A DNA stretch of 6,289 nt, from NCBI GenBank assembly GCA_903953455.1, contig CAJBJW010000183.1, positions 1 to 6,289 of the forward strand, in the 5' to 3' direction. Below, one piece after another: positions 1 to 5,652 of this stretch (positions within the stretch are counted from its first letter, which is position 1; the number at the start of each line of letters is the position of its first letter). Made by a program: the position numbers and the translations under genes. The DNA comes from an uncultured Pseudomonadota bacterium (GTDB lineage Bacteria > Pseudomonadota > Gammaproteobacteria > Methylococcales > Methylomonadaceae). The notes under the pieces are model-generated. The model saw only the letters and a program-made list of their open reading frames with translations. It was not told where the DNA came from and searched no databases.

Positions 1-370
1 AAATATCCGCACCACCAGACACTAAAACTTCTGCATTTCCAACGACCGCAAGAATCAAAAACATTTGGTCGGCTTTATCTCGAATTTGCGGTAAACCTTC
101 GGGAACATCCTCAATTTTTACCACTTCAACATAAGGCAAAAAATCGGCAAGCAATAAATCTTGTTCGGCTTTGGTGAGTTTAAATTTCGGATACGAAAGC
201 ACCCGAATCAACTCACTCACCGTGTCTTTGCTTGCTAATGGCGTAATCTCGCCGTTTTGCCAACTGTGACGCAACCATGCTAACGGTTGTTTTGAAAATA
301 GCAACGCGGAAATGATGCAATTTGTATCAAGTACGACGCGCCGATTTATACAGTTTCTTGCTTTGCCCAT
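1..370 (-). CDS. PIN-domain toxin of a type II toxin-antitoxin pair (3' end outside window)
   Basis: The first 123 residues of a PIN-domain ribonuclease-type toxin are visible; the gene continues past the left edge. The start is the ATG at 370-368, the only ATG ahead of the first motif. The protein carries VVLDTN with Asp15, then ISALLF, the helix Glu at 53 (VSEL), and RDKADQMFLILA with Asp98 and Asp101. This order is that of the 'PIN family toxin' group, whose members act as metal-dependent RNases. The next motif, normally TGDxD, reads SGGAD here, so one acidic position is glycine. The gene overlaps the antitoxin by 25 bases in another frame and shows no clear ribosome binding site, so translation is probably coupled. 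Family assignment is secure; activity is unproven because of the substitution and the missing C-terminus. Confidence 0.88.
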   Translation of the reverse strand, partial: MGKARNCINRRVVLDTNCIISALLFSKQPLAWLRHSWQNGEITPLASKDTVSELIRVLSYPKFKLTKAEQDLLLADFLPYVEVVKIEDVPEGLPQIRDKADQMFLILAVVGNAEVLVSGGADI

Positions 371-573
371 GAAATCGCATCTTGAATGTCTTGCTCGTTA
401 ATGCCAAGCGCATCTAATTTTTCTCTAACTGCATCGGCTTTTTGAATCCGAACAGGCGTAAGAATAATGCGCCCTGCATCGACATCTACGTTGTAGTATT
501 CACTGCCACCGACAGACATGACAACGGCTTTCGGTAACGTGAGTTGGTTTTTGCTGGTTAATTTCGCTAACAT
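346..573 (-). CDS. AbrB/MazE-fold (SpoVT-AbrB-like) antitoxin
   Basis: A 75-residue protein starting LAKLTSKNQLTLPKAVV, the usual N-terminal signature of AbrB/MazE-type swapped-hairpin DNA-binding antitoxins (TSKGQxTIP in the family). Residues 1 to about 45 form the predicted DNA-binding dimer. The acidic, helical tail (about 46-75) would bind and block the PIN toxin encoded immediately downstream, with which it overlaps by 25 bases. The ATG at 573 has a GGA ribosome-binding element about 8 bases upstream. Antitoxins of this type usually repress their own operon, and a TATAAT box plus an inverted repeat lie just upstream. The neutralising role is inferred from family and gene order. Confidence 0.88.
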   Translation of the reverse strand: MLAKLTSKNQLTLPKAVVMSVGGSEYYNVDVDAGRIILTPVRIQKADAVREKLDALGINEQDIQDAISWAKQETV

Positions 574-589
574 GACAAATTTCCAAAAA

Positions 590-612
590 GTAATGAAGTA
601 AGATTATATTAC
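590..612. promoter_or_regulatory. Candidate antitoxin operator (inverted repeat GTAAT-N13-ATTAC)
   Basis: Half-sites GTAAT (590-594) and ATTAC (608-612) flank the predicted -10 box and start point of the toxin-antitoxin operon. Autoregulating antitoxins of the AbrB/MazE type bind repeats in this position. The half-sites are short and AT-rich, so chance is a real alternative. Confidence 0.25.
603..608 (-). promoter_or_regulatory. Putative -10 box of the toxin-antitoxin operon
   Basis: A perfect TATAAT reads leftward, placing transcription start about 22 bases before the antitoxin ATG. There is no good -35 hexamer at 16-18 bases. A TGG three bases further upstream gives only a partial extended -10. 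The assignment rests mainly on the -10 match and its position. Confidence 0.45.
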
Positions 613-614
613 CA

Positions 615-654
615 GAAAAAACGCCGATTGCATCACGCTGTCGGGGCTTTTTTC
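615..654. terminator. Imperfect bidirectional terminator-like hairpin
   Basis: An A-run (616-621) and a T-run (648-653) flank a GC-containing stem: CC-GA at 624-627 pairs with TCGG at 641-644, with a G:G mismatch, one more C:G pair and a one-base bulge, around a 13-base loop. On either strand the hairpin would be followed by U residues. It lies between the toxin-antitoxin promoter and the lipoprotein promoter and may insulate them. The stem is imperfect and the loop large, so support is modest. Confidence 0.3.
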
Positions 655-686
655 GATTCAAACAAAATAATTATCATCAAAAAACC

Positions 687-692
687 TATAAT
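687..692 (+). promoter_or_regulatory. Putative -10 box for the small lipoprotein gene
   Basis: A perfect TATAAT lies 68 bases before the ATG at 761. No convincing -35 hexamer is found 16-18 bases upstream; that stretch is instead occupied by a Fur-like half palindrome (662-676), which could indicate regulated use. The call rests on the -10 match alone. Confidence 0.35.
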
Positions 693-760
693 TTTGGTAA
701 GATTAAGAAGTGGATGAACAATTTAATTAAACCAATAACAAAAAAATCAAGGTGACCACG

Positions 761-952
761 ATGAAAAAATTTATGCTTGTTCTATTCGTTTTTATCTCCA
801 TCCAATTATCGGCTTGTCAATCCGACGTTTATGAAGAAAATTCGGTCATTATGAAAGAAGAATACAGTGAATCCTCCAATGGAAACGGTATTTTTGAAAT
901 ACTTGCTATCCTTGGTGTCGTGTACGTTTTGGTAAATTTGGGCAAGAGATAA
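761..952 (+). CDS. Small putative lipoprotein with C-terminal hydrophobic segment
   Basis: A 63-residue protein I do not recognise. It starts MKKF, has a hydrophobic signal core (residues 5-15) and a lipobox LSAC with the lipid-acceptor Cys19. Residue +2 is Gln rather than Asp, so the standard sorting rule predicts delivery to the outer membrane. The mature part has an acidic, Ser/Asn-rich stretch (22-43), then a second hydrophobic segment, ILAILGVVYVLVNLG (47-61), ending in Lys-Arg. The ATG at 761 is chosen over an in-frame GTG at 752 because AAGGTG (749-754) fits as its ribosome binding site with 6-base spacing; the GTG lies inside it. The gene stands alone: the next gene is convergent and a strong terminator follows 124 bases later. 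Function is unknown. It resembles entericidin-like or other very short lipoproteins only in general layout. Confidence 0.7.
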   Translation: MKKFMLVLFVFISIQLSACQSDVYEENSVIMKEEYSESSNGNGIFEILAILGVVYVLVNLGKR

Positions 953-1070
953 TCTTGTTACTTAATGAATTTTGCAAATCAGTGAAAAACTGTATTTCAC
1001 GACTAACAAATCACACCAAATACTCAAACGCCAATACATAATCAGAAATGAAATAATTCGATAAAACATA

Positions 1071-1112
1071 AAAAAACCGCCTTTATCACTTTGCAATAAA
1101 GGCGGTCTTTTT
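1071..1112. terminator. Strong bidirectional rho-independent terminator
   Basis: A perfect 11-bp stem, ACCGCCTTTAT (1076-1086) with ATAAAGGCGGT (1096-1106), encloses a 9-base loop. The stem is preceded by an A-run and followed by CTTTTT, so both strands yield a GC-rich hairpin followed by U residues. It ends the lipoprotein transcript from the left and, about 180 bases past the nirJ-like stop codon, can also end the minus-strand operon. Confidence 0.9.
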
Positions 1113-1187
1113 ATACTCAGCTCACATCAAATGTGCTACAACACAAAATCAGCAAAAGCCTCGTCGATAAATCATGGGTTTTTATAC

Positions 1188-1216
1188 TGTTTCGAGGAAT
1201 GTAAAAACTCGAAACA
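1188..1216. repeat. 9-bp perfect inverted repeat (stem-loop)
   Basis: TGTTTCGAG at 1188-1196 pairs with CTCGAAACA at 1208-1216 around an 11-base loop. No T-run follows directly on either strand, though a T-run lies at 1228-1234, so it is not a classical terminator. It could be an RNA 3'-end structure for the nirJ transcript or a protein-binding site. Confidence 0.6.
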
Positions 1217-1262
1217 AAGTTTATCAATTTTTTTCAACCCCACAAGAAAAATAAGTCAAATT

Positions 1263-1278
1263 TGTGACGCAGTTCACA
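1263..1278. promoter_or_regulatory. CRP-like palindrome TGTGA-N6-TCACA
   Basis: Both half-sites match the CRP core consensus exactly with the correct 6-base spacing, in an AT-rich setting. The site is unusual in lying 10 bases past the stop codon of the nirJ-like gene, with no start codon nearby on the plus strand. The same bases can form a 5-bp hairpin followed on the plus strand by a run of T, so it may instead be a weak transcript-end structure. Confidence 0.35.
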
Positions 1279-1288
1279 CTTTTTTTAT

Positions 1289-2425
1289 TTAAGCAATTTC
1301 TTCATCCGTTAAATAACATCCACAATCCTCAGCCCAATAGTTACCCGTTGTTTGCGCAGCGCGAACGCGGGTATTCCCATTGCAAATAGATTGAAAATGG
1401 CACGTTTTGCAGCGTCCTTCGAGCGGGCGCGGTGAACTTTTCAAACCAGCCATCAATGGATCGCTAGTATCTTGCCATATTTCCGAAAAAGAGCGCTCTC
1501 TCACATTCCCTAAATTGTAATGCCACCAAAATGTATCGGGATGCACGTTGCCCGTATTATCAATATTTGCCACATTCACGCCAGAGGCATTACCGCCCCA
1601 CTGTTCAAGTTTCGCTTGAATATGCTCGGCTTTTTCTGGAAAACGCGCTCGAACCCAATGTAAAAAATACACGGCATCGGCATCATTATTGCCCGTCACA
1701 AATTCACGCTCTTTGCCTTCAAGAAGCCAGTGATAACATTTATCAAACAATAAATCCATCGCATCGCGCGTCATGGCAAAATGTGCATCATCAGCGCGAT
1801 TTCTATTACCCCGCCCGCCGTAATTTAAATGGGATAGATAAAATTTATCAATATTATAATCATCCATCAATTGCAACATGGCTGGAAAGTCATGCGCATT
1901 AGACTGCGTCAATGTAAAACGAATACCGACTTTAATCCCTTTACTTAAACATAGCTCGACACCACGCATGGCATCGTTGAATGACCCTTTTGAGCGTCTA
2001 AATGTATCGTGCGTTTCTTGAATACCATCCAAACTCACACCAATATAGGAATAATTCATTTCGGCGATTCGATCAATATTATCCGCTGAAATTTTTGTCC
2101 CATTACTCGAAAGCGCCACATAAAAACCCAAGTCTTTTGCGCGTTGTGAAATAGGGAATATATCGGGATGCAAAAGCGGCTCGCCACCCGATAAAATCAA
2201 TACCGGCACACGAAAAGCCTTTAAATCATCCATCACTTGATAAATTTCGGGCGTGGTTAACTCCCCGGGGAAATCACGGTCCGCTGACGTGGTATAACAA
2301 TGCTGACATGTTAAATTACAGCGACGAATTAAATTCCAAATGACCACTGGCGCAACGGGTTTGCGCGTGGCCTTAATGGGCGTTGGTGCGATAATTTCTC
2401 GCATATATTGACTAAGACGAAACAT
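1289..2425 (-). CDS. nirJ: NirJ-family radical SAM protein (heme d1 biosynthesis type)
   Basis: A complete 378-residue cytosolic radical SAM enzyme. The SAM-binding [4Fe-4S] motif CxxxCxxC is Cys36, Cys40 and Cys43 (RRCNLTCQHCY), and GGEP is at 80-83. A C-terminal SPASM/twitch-type region has Cys339, Cys342, Cys348 and Cys370 for a second cluster. The opening MFRLSQYM, the REFVTGNNDADAVYFLHW block and the GNASGVNVANIDN-to-WQDTSDPLMAGLK region are typical of NirJ, which removes propionate side chains of 12,18-didecarboxysiroheme on the way to heme d1. PqqE and AhbC/AhbD are relatives but fit less well. It is the last gene of a unit with a cupin (30-bp gap) and an amidohydrolase; no other nir genes are visible. 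An additional Cys368 gives DCGC near the end. The family call is strong; the heme d1 role here depends on nir genes elsewhere. Confidence 0.85.
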   Translation of the reverse strand: MFRLSQYMREIIAPTPIKATRKPVAPVVIWNLIRRCNLTCQHCYTTSADRDFPGELTTPEIYQVMDDLKAFRVPVLILSGGEPLLHPDIFPISQRAKDLGFYVALSSNGTKISADNIDRIAEMNYSYIGVSLDGIQETHDTFRRSKGSFNDAMRGVELCLSKGIKVGIRFTLTQSNAHDFPAMLQLMDDYNIDKFYLSHLNYGGRGNRNRADDAHFAMTRDAMDLLFDKCYHWLLEGKEREFVTGNNDADAVYFLHWVRARFPEKAEHIQAKLEQWGGNASGVNVANIDNTGNVHPDTFWWHYNLGNVRERSFSEIWQDTSDPLMAGLKSSPRPLEGRCKTCHFQSICNGNTRVRAAQTTGNYWAEDCGCYLTDEEIA

Positions 2426-2437
2426 CGAGTTTTCTCG
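2426..2437 (-). promoter_or_regulatory. Mini-hairpin abutting the nirJ start codon
   Basis: CGAG-AAAA-CTCG ends directly at the nirJ ATG and includes the only ribosome-binding-like GAG. In mRNA this 4-bp stem could partly hide the initiation site, so translation may depend on ribosomes arriving from the cupin gene. The stem is short and this is only suggestive. Confidence 0.25.
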
Positions 2438-2455
2438 TTAAAATAGCATTAATTT

Positions 2456-2773
2456 TCAAAGCCAATATATAGCAAGCCAAATGGTCTTTTCAGTGGCAGT
2501 TGTCCATGCAACACGATGACGCTTATGCGCGGGAATAAAAAGATAATCACCCGCTTTTAGCGTATGTTGCTCCATGTTTTCGTATTCAATGACCGCCTCA
2601 CCTTCCAAAACAATGACCCACTCGTTTTGCATTTGATCATACCATTCACCCGCAGGTGTGCGTTGCCCTTGCGACACAATGCGCTCAATGCGAACATTTT
2701 TATCTTTTAATAAAAGACTAAAAATTTCTTCCGGAATAACATCAGGGACGTTATCAAAAATATTCTCACTCAT
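2456..2773 (-). CDS. Small cupin-domain protein
   Basis: A 105-residue single-domain cupin beta-barrel. Residues 44-58 (WYDQMQNEWVIVLEG) form cupin motif 1, and residues 75-90 (GDYLFIPAHKRHRVAW) form motif 2. The usual metal-binding HxH of motif 1 is absent (Gln/Asn/Glu occupy the area), while His83 and His86 of motif 2 remain, so metal binding is uncertain. This matches a widespread family of small uncharacterised bacterial cupins. Its start overlaps the end of the amidohydrolase gene by 8 bases and a GGAG lies about 9 bases upstream, so coupled translation is likely; nirJ follows 30 bp after its stop. Substrate and reaction cannot be read from the sequence. Confidence 0.85.
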   Translation of the reverse strand: MSENIFDNVPDVIPEEIFSLLLKDKNVRIERIVSQGQRTPAGEWYDQMQNEWVIVLEGEAVIEYENMEQHTLKAGDYLFIPAHKRHRVAWTTATEKTIWLAIYWL

Positions 2774-4091
2774 CCATTTTCTCCGCTAAACGCAGTTGCC
2801 ATTTTTCAATATTATGCTGAAGCTCAGTCATATCAAATGTTGTTAATTCCCGTGATTTGAGCAAATGTTGCCCCGCCACCCATAAATCGGTAACTTGATT
2901 ACGATTCGCCGCATAAACAATTTGTGAAATGGGGCAATAAAGTGGCTGCGTTTCCAGCGCACTTAAATCAATGGCGATCACATCCGCAAATTTACCGACT
3001 TCAAGTGATCCAATCTGTTTTTCAAGTCCTAATGCTTTTGCGCCGTTAATTGTTGCCATGCGCAACGCAGTCATTGCAGGGATAGCGCTTGCATCACCTG
3101 CCACGGCTTTTCCAATTAACGCAGCGGTGCGCATTTCACCAAGCATATCCAAGTCATTATTACTCGCACTGCCGTCTGTTCCTAATGCCACGTTAATGCC
3201 TGCATCTAAACATTTCGCTACGGGACAAAAACCACTGGCGAGTTTCAAATTAGATTCAGGACAATGCACAATCGATGCCCCTTTTTGAGCAAGTAGCGCA
3301 ATTTCGTCATCATTGATTTGCGTGACATGAACGGCAATCAAGCCATCGTTCACTAAACCTAAATTATCAAGACGCGCTAAAGGACGCTCTCCATGTTGCG
3401 TGAAAGCAGATTCCACTTCATACACGGTTTCATGAACGTGAATGTGTACAGGTAGATTCAACGCTTGTGAATGCGCTAAAACGTGTTTAAGTGGTTCATC
3501 TGAAACCGTATAAGGTGCGTGCGGTGCAAGTGTGGTTGACGTAAGCGAATGCGCCTCTAACGATTCCGTTAGTATCAGTGCTTTTTGAATATAATCGTTG
3601 CTGTCTTTTGCCCAAACGCTGGGAAAATCAATAATAATGCCACCAAAAACGCCACGCATACCGCGTTTTATCGTCTGCTCTGCTGCAACGTCTGGGAAAA
3701 AATACATATCATTAAAACACGTTGTGCCACCACGTAACATTTCAGCAATGGCTAAATCTGTGCCATCACGCACAAATTCTTCATTCATCCATTTTTGCTC
3801 AAGCGGCCAAATATGATTTTCCAGCCAATCCATCAACGGTAAATCATCAGCAATACCACGCATTAAACTCATTGCCGCGTGTGTATGTGCATTCACAAAT
3901 CCGGCGAGAAGTGCATGTGTCGTCATGTTTAACACGTCATCACTTTGGTAGCGTGTTTTCGCTTCAGCTGTGGGCAAACAATCTAAAATTTTCCCCGCAT
4001 CCATCACGAGCGTGTAATTTTCATAGAGCGCATTGGCCGGTTCAATAGGAATAATCCAACGAGCATGAAGCAGTGTATCAACGTGTTGCAT
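2766..4091 (-). CDS. mtaD: TRZ/ATZ-family amidohydrolase, probable 5-methylthioadenosine/S-adenosylhomocysteine deaminase
   Basis: A 441-residue cytosolic zinc-dependent amidohydrolase. In order, it has the metal ligands of NAHTH (His69, His71), then HIHVHET, where His218 would bind metal and Glu221 be catalytic. IAVHVTQ follows with His255, and LGTDGSASNNDLDM carries metal-binding Asp306. Length and motifs match the MtaD/SAH-deaminase group, which hydrolyses the adenine amino group of methylthioadenosine, S-adenosylhomocysteine or, in some members, 5'-deoxyadenosine. The ATG at 4091 is preferred; an in-frame TTG at 4121 would add ten residues that do not look like the family, and would leave little room for the promoter. 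It is the first gene of the unit with the cupin and nirJ. Exact substrate is not decided by motifs; other TRZ/ATZ deaminases or chlorohydrolases remain possible but less likely. Confidence 0.87.
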   Translation of the reverse strand: MQHVDTLLHARWIIPIEPANALYENYTLVMDAGKILDCLPTAEAKTRYQSDDVLNMTTHALLAGFVNAHTHAAMSLMRGIADDLPLMDWLENHIWPLEQKWMNEEFVRDGTDLAIAEMLRGGTTCFNDMYFFPDVAAEQTIKRGMRGVFGGIIIDFPSVWAKDSNDYIQKALILTESLEAHSLTSTTLAPHAPYTVSDEPLKHVLAHSQALNLPVHIHVHETVYEVESAFTQHGERPLARLDNLGLVNDGLIAVHVTQINDDEIALLAQKGASIVHCPESNLKLASGFCPVAKCLDAGINVALGTDGSASNNDLDMLGEMRTAALIGKAVAGDASAIPAMTALRMATINGAKALGLEKQIGSLEVGKFADVIAIDLSALETQPLYCPISQIVYAANRNQVTDLWVAGQHLLKSRELTTFDMTELQHNIEKWQLRLAEKMDE

Positions 4092-4133
4092 AATAAAATC
4101 ACTCTCACAATATAAAGTCAAATTGAATCAGCC

Positions 4134-4139
4134 TATAAT
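4134..4139 (+). promoter_or_regulatory. Putative -10 box of sbcB
   Basis: A perfect TATAAT reads rightward and would start transcription about 35 bases before the sbcB ATG. No recognisable -35 is found at 16-18 bases. Five of its six bases are shared with the -10 box of the divergent operon. Confidence 0.4.
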
Positions 4140-4143
4140 ACCA
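4135..4143 (-). promoter_or_regulatory. Extended -10 promoter of the amidohydrolase-cupin-nirJ unit
   Basis: Read leftward, TGG directly followed by TATTAT forms an extended -10 element with five of six matches. It would give a leader of about 37 bases before the ATG at 4091. No good -35 is present, which extended -10 promoters tolerate. It overlaps the opposite-strand TATAAT proposed for sbcB. Confidence 0.45.
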
Positions 4144-4180
4144 ATGATTAGTCACTATTTTACACTGCTTATTTTCTTTC

Positions 4181-5644
4181 ATGACGCATTCGCTTTTTTT
4201 ATACGATTACGAAACTACGGGGACACATCCTCAAAAAGATCGTCCCCTGCAATTTGCGGGTGTTCGAACCGATTTGGATTTCAATATTATCGATGACCCC
4301 ATTTCAATTTATTGCAAATTAAGCCTTGATATCTTACCTCACCCACAAGCATGTTTATTAACGGGTATTACACCGCAAAAAGCGAATGATTTAGGTGAAT
4401 GTGAAGCGAATTTCATGCGTATTATTCATAAAGAATTATCGCAACCCAGAACATGTACACTAGGCTATAACTCCATTCGTTTTGATGATGAAATCACGCG
4501 CCATAGTTTTTATCGTAATTTTTTTGATGCGTATGAACGCGAATGGCAACATGGAAATTCACGATGGGATTTACTGGATATATTCCGCGCTGCACATGCT
4601 TTGCGTCCACATGGAATTAACTGGGTCTACAACGATGATGGCGTACCCATTTTTAAATTAGATCAATTAACTGCCGCAAATGGCATTCTCCACGCAAATG
4701 CGCATGATGCACTGGCGGATGTTTATGCCACATTAGCGCTCGCCAAAACGCTCAAAAATGCGCAACCCCGCCTGTTTAATTTCTTTTTTGAGCATCGTAG
4801 TAAATCACAAGCATTAAAACTACTCGATGTTGGCAGTGGTATTCCATTAGTGCATATTTCAGGCATGTATCCTGCGACAAAACATTGCCTTGCGATTGTG
4901 CTACCGCTATGCGCTCATCCAACGAATGCCAATGAAATAATCGTTTATGATTTAAGTGAGGAACCTAGCGCATTATTAACCTTAAACGCGGATGAAATAA
5001 AACAGCGGTTATTTGTCGCCACGCAAGATTTACCCGAAAATGTTTCGCGTATTCCACTCAAAACGGTTCATATCAATAAATGCCCCGTCCTTGCGCCATT
5101 ATCTGTGTTAACGCCTATTGAAATTGAACGATTAAAAATTAATCTTGATATTTGTCATGCCAATGCCGCGCAAATTGTCGCTGCAGGCGATTTAACACAA
5201 AAACTACACAGCGTTTTTGGACAATCACCCAAAAATGTCGCTGCACTTTTAAATGTCGATTTAGGTTTATACAATGGCGGTTTTTTCTCCGCTGTCGATA
5301 AACAAGCAATGATAAAAATTCGCAATGCACCGCCTGAACAACTTGCGACCTTATCTTTTCGCTACGAAGATACACGCATTGAAGAAATGTTATTTCGATA
5401 TCGAGCGAGAAATTATCCCAGTACATTAACCAGCGTTGAATGGGAAAAGTGGCGCGAATTCTGCCTTACACAACTTATTGGCACCTCAAGTGATGCCAAT
5501 ATCACGTTGACTGATTTTCTGCAAAGCATCAAAAACATGCCAACGCAAGACGAAAAGCAACAAACGATGATACAAGCGCTACGCGATTACGCACGCGATA
5601 AACTTCGCCAATTAGATGTAGATAGTAACACTTTCATGATTTAG
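4181..5644 (+). CDS. sbcB: Exonuclease I (3'-5' single-strand DNA exonuclease)
   Basis: A complete 487-residue homologue of E. coli SbcB (475 residues), readily aligned along its length. The DEDDh catalytic set is Asp9 and Glu11 (YDYET), Asp102 in RFDDE, and His175 and Asp180 in NAHDALAD, each offset by 6 from E. coli numbering. The nuclease domain covers about residues 1-195. An SH3-like middle part (about 200-350) contains LVHISGMYP and VHINKCPVLAP, and the helical C-terminal part contains LYNGGFF and FRYRARNYP. The enzyme degrades single-stranded DNA from 3' ends, works with SSB, and takes part in recombination and mismatch-repair excision. The ATG at 4181 matches the family start; no clear ribosome binding site precedes it. 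An acyltransferase gene follows after 8 bases and is probably co-transcribed. Confidence 0.97.
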   Translation: MTHSLFLYDYETTGTHPQKDRPLQFAGVRTDLDFNIIDDPISIYCKLSLDILPHPQACLLTGITPQKANDLGECEANFMRIIHKELSQPRTCTLGYNSIRFDDEITRHSFYRNFFDAYEREWQHGNSRWDLLDIFRAAHALRPHGINWVYNDDGVPIFKLDQLTAANGILHANAHDALADVYATLALAKTLKNAQPRLFNFFFEHRSKSQALKLLDVGSGIPLVHISGMYPATKHCLAIVLPLCAHPTNANEIIVYDLSEEPSALLTLNADEIKQRLFVATQDLPENVSRIPLKTVHINKCPVLAPLSVLTPIEIERLKINLDICHANAAQIVAAGDLTQKLHSVFGQSPKNVAALLNVDLGLYNGGFFSAVDKQAMIKIRNAPPEQLATLSFRYEDTRIEEMLFRYRARNYPSTLTSVEWEKWREFCLTQLIGTSSDANITLTDFLQSIKNMPTQDEKQQTMIQALRDYARDKLRQLDVDSNTFMI

Positions 5645-5652
5645 GGAAAAAA

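Larger units (their letters stand above)
953..1288. other. Non-coding gap between convergent genes, rich in inverted repeats
   Basis: No gene is supported here on either strand. The gap holds GTGAAA/TTTCAC (982-987/995-1000), the strong terminator at 1071-1112, and CACAT/ATGTG (1123-1127/1131-1135). It also holds the 9-bp repeat TGTTTCGAG/CTCGAAACA (1188-1196/1208-1216) and the CRP-like palindrome at 1263-1278. Part of the 9-bp repeat can instead pair with an upstream CCTCG (1159-1163), so two alternative folds exist. A small RNA is possible, but no promoter stands out. Confidence 0.6.

Noticed and set aside
752..760. GTG at 752 as start of the small lipoprotein (66 residues)
   Set aside because: The GTG lies within AAGGTG, which fits as ribosome binding site for the ATG at 761, and MKKF is a typical signal-peptide start.
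1123..1135. CACAT/ATGTG as a second terminator
   Set aside because: The stem is only 5 bp with a 3-base loop and no T-run follows on either strand.
1531..1902. Open frame on the plus strand, 123 codons
   Set aside because: It lies wholly inside nirJ on the opposite strand and shows no family signature.
2971..4048. Three open frames on the plus strand inside the amidohydrolase gene
   Set aside because: They are antisense shadows of a well-supported gene and contain no recognisable domains.
4092..4121. TTG at 4121 as start of the amidohydrolase (451 residues)
   Set aside because: The ten extra residues do not resemble the family, TTG is a rare start, and the ATG at 4091 fits the normal N-terminus.
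4116..4121. TTGACT read leftward as a -35 box for the amidohydrolase
   Set aside because: The matching -10 at 17 bases would fall directly against the ATG at 4091, leaving no leader.
4119..4131. FNR/Dnr-type site upstream of the nirJ unit
   Set aside because: TTGA and ATCA occur but without the 4-base spacer of TTGAT-N4-ATCAA.
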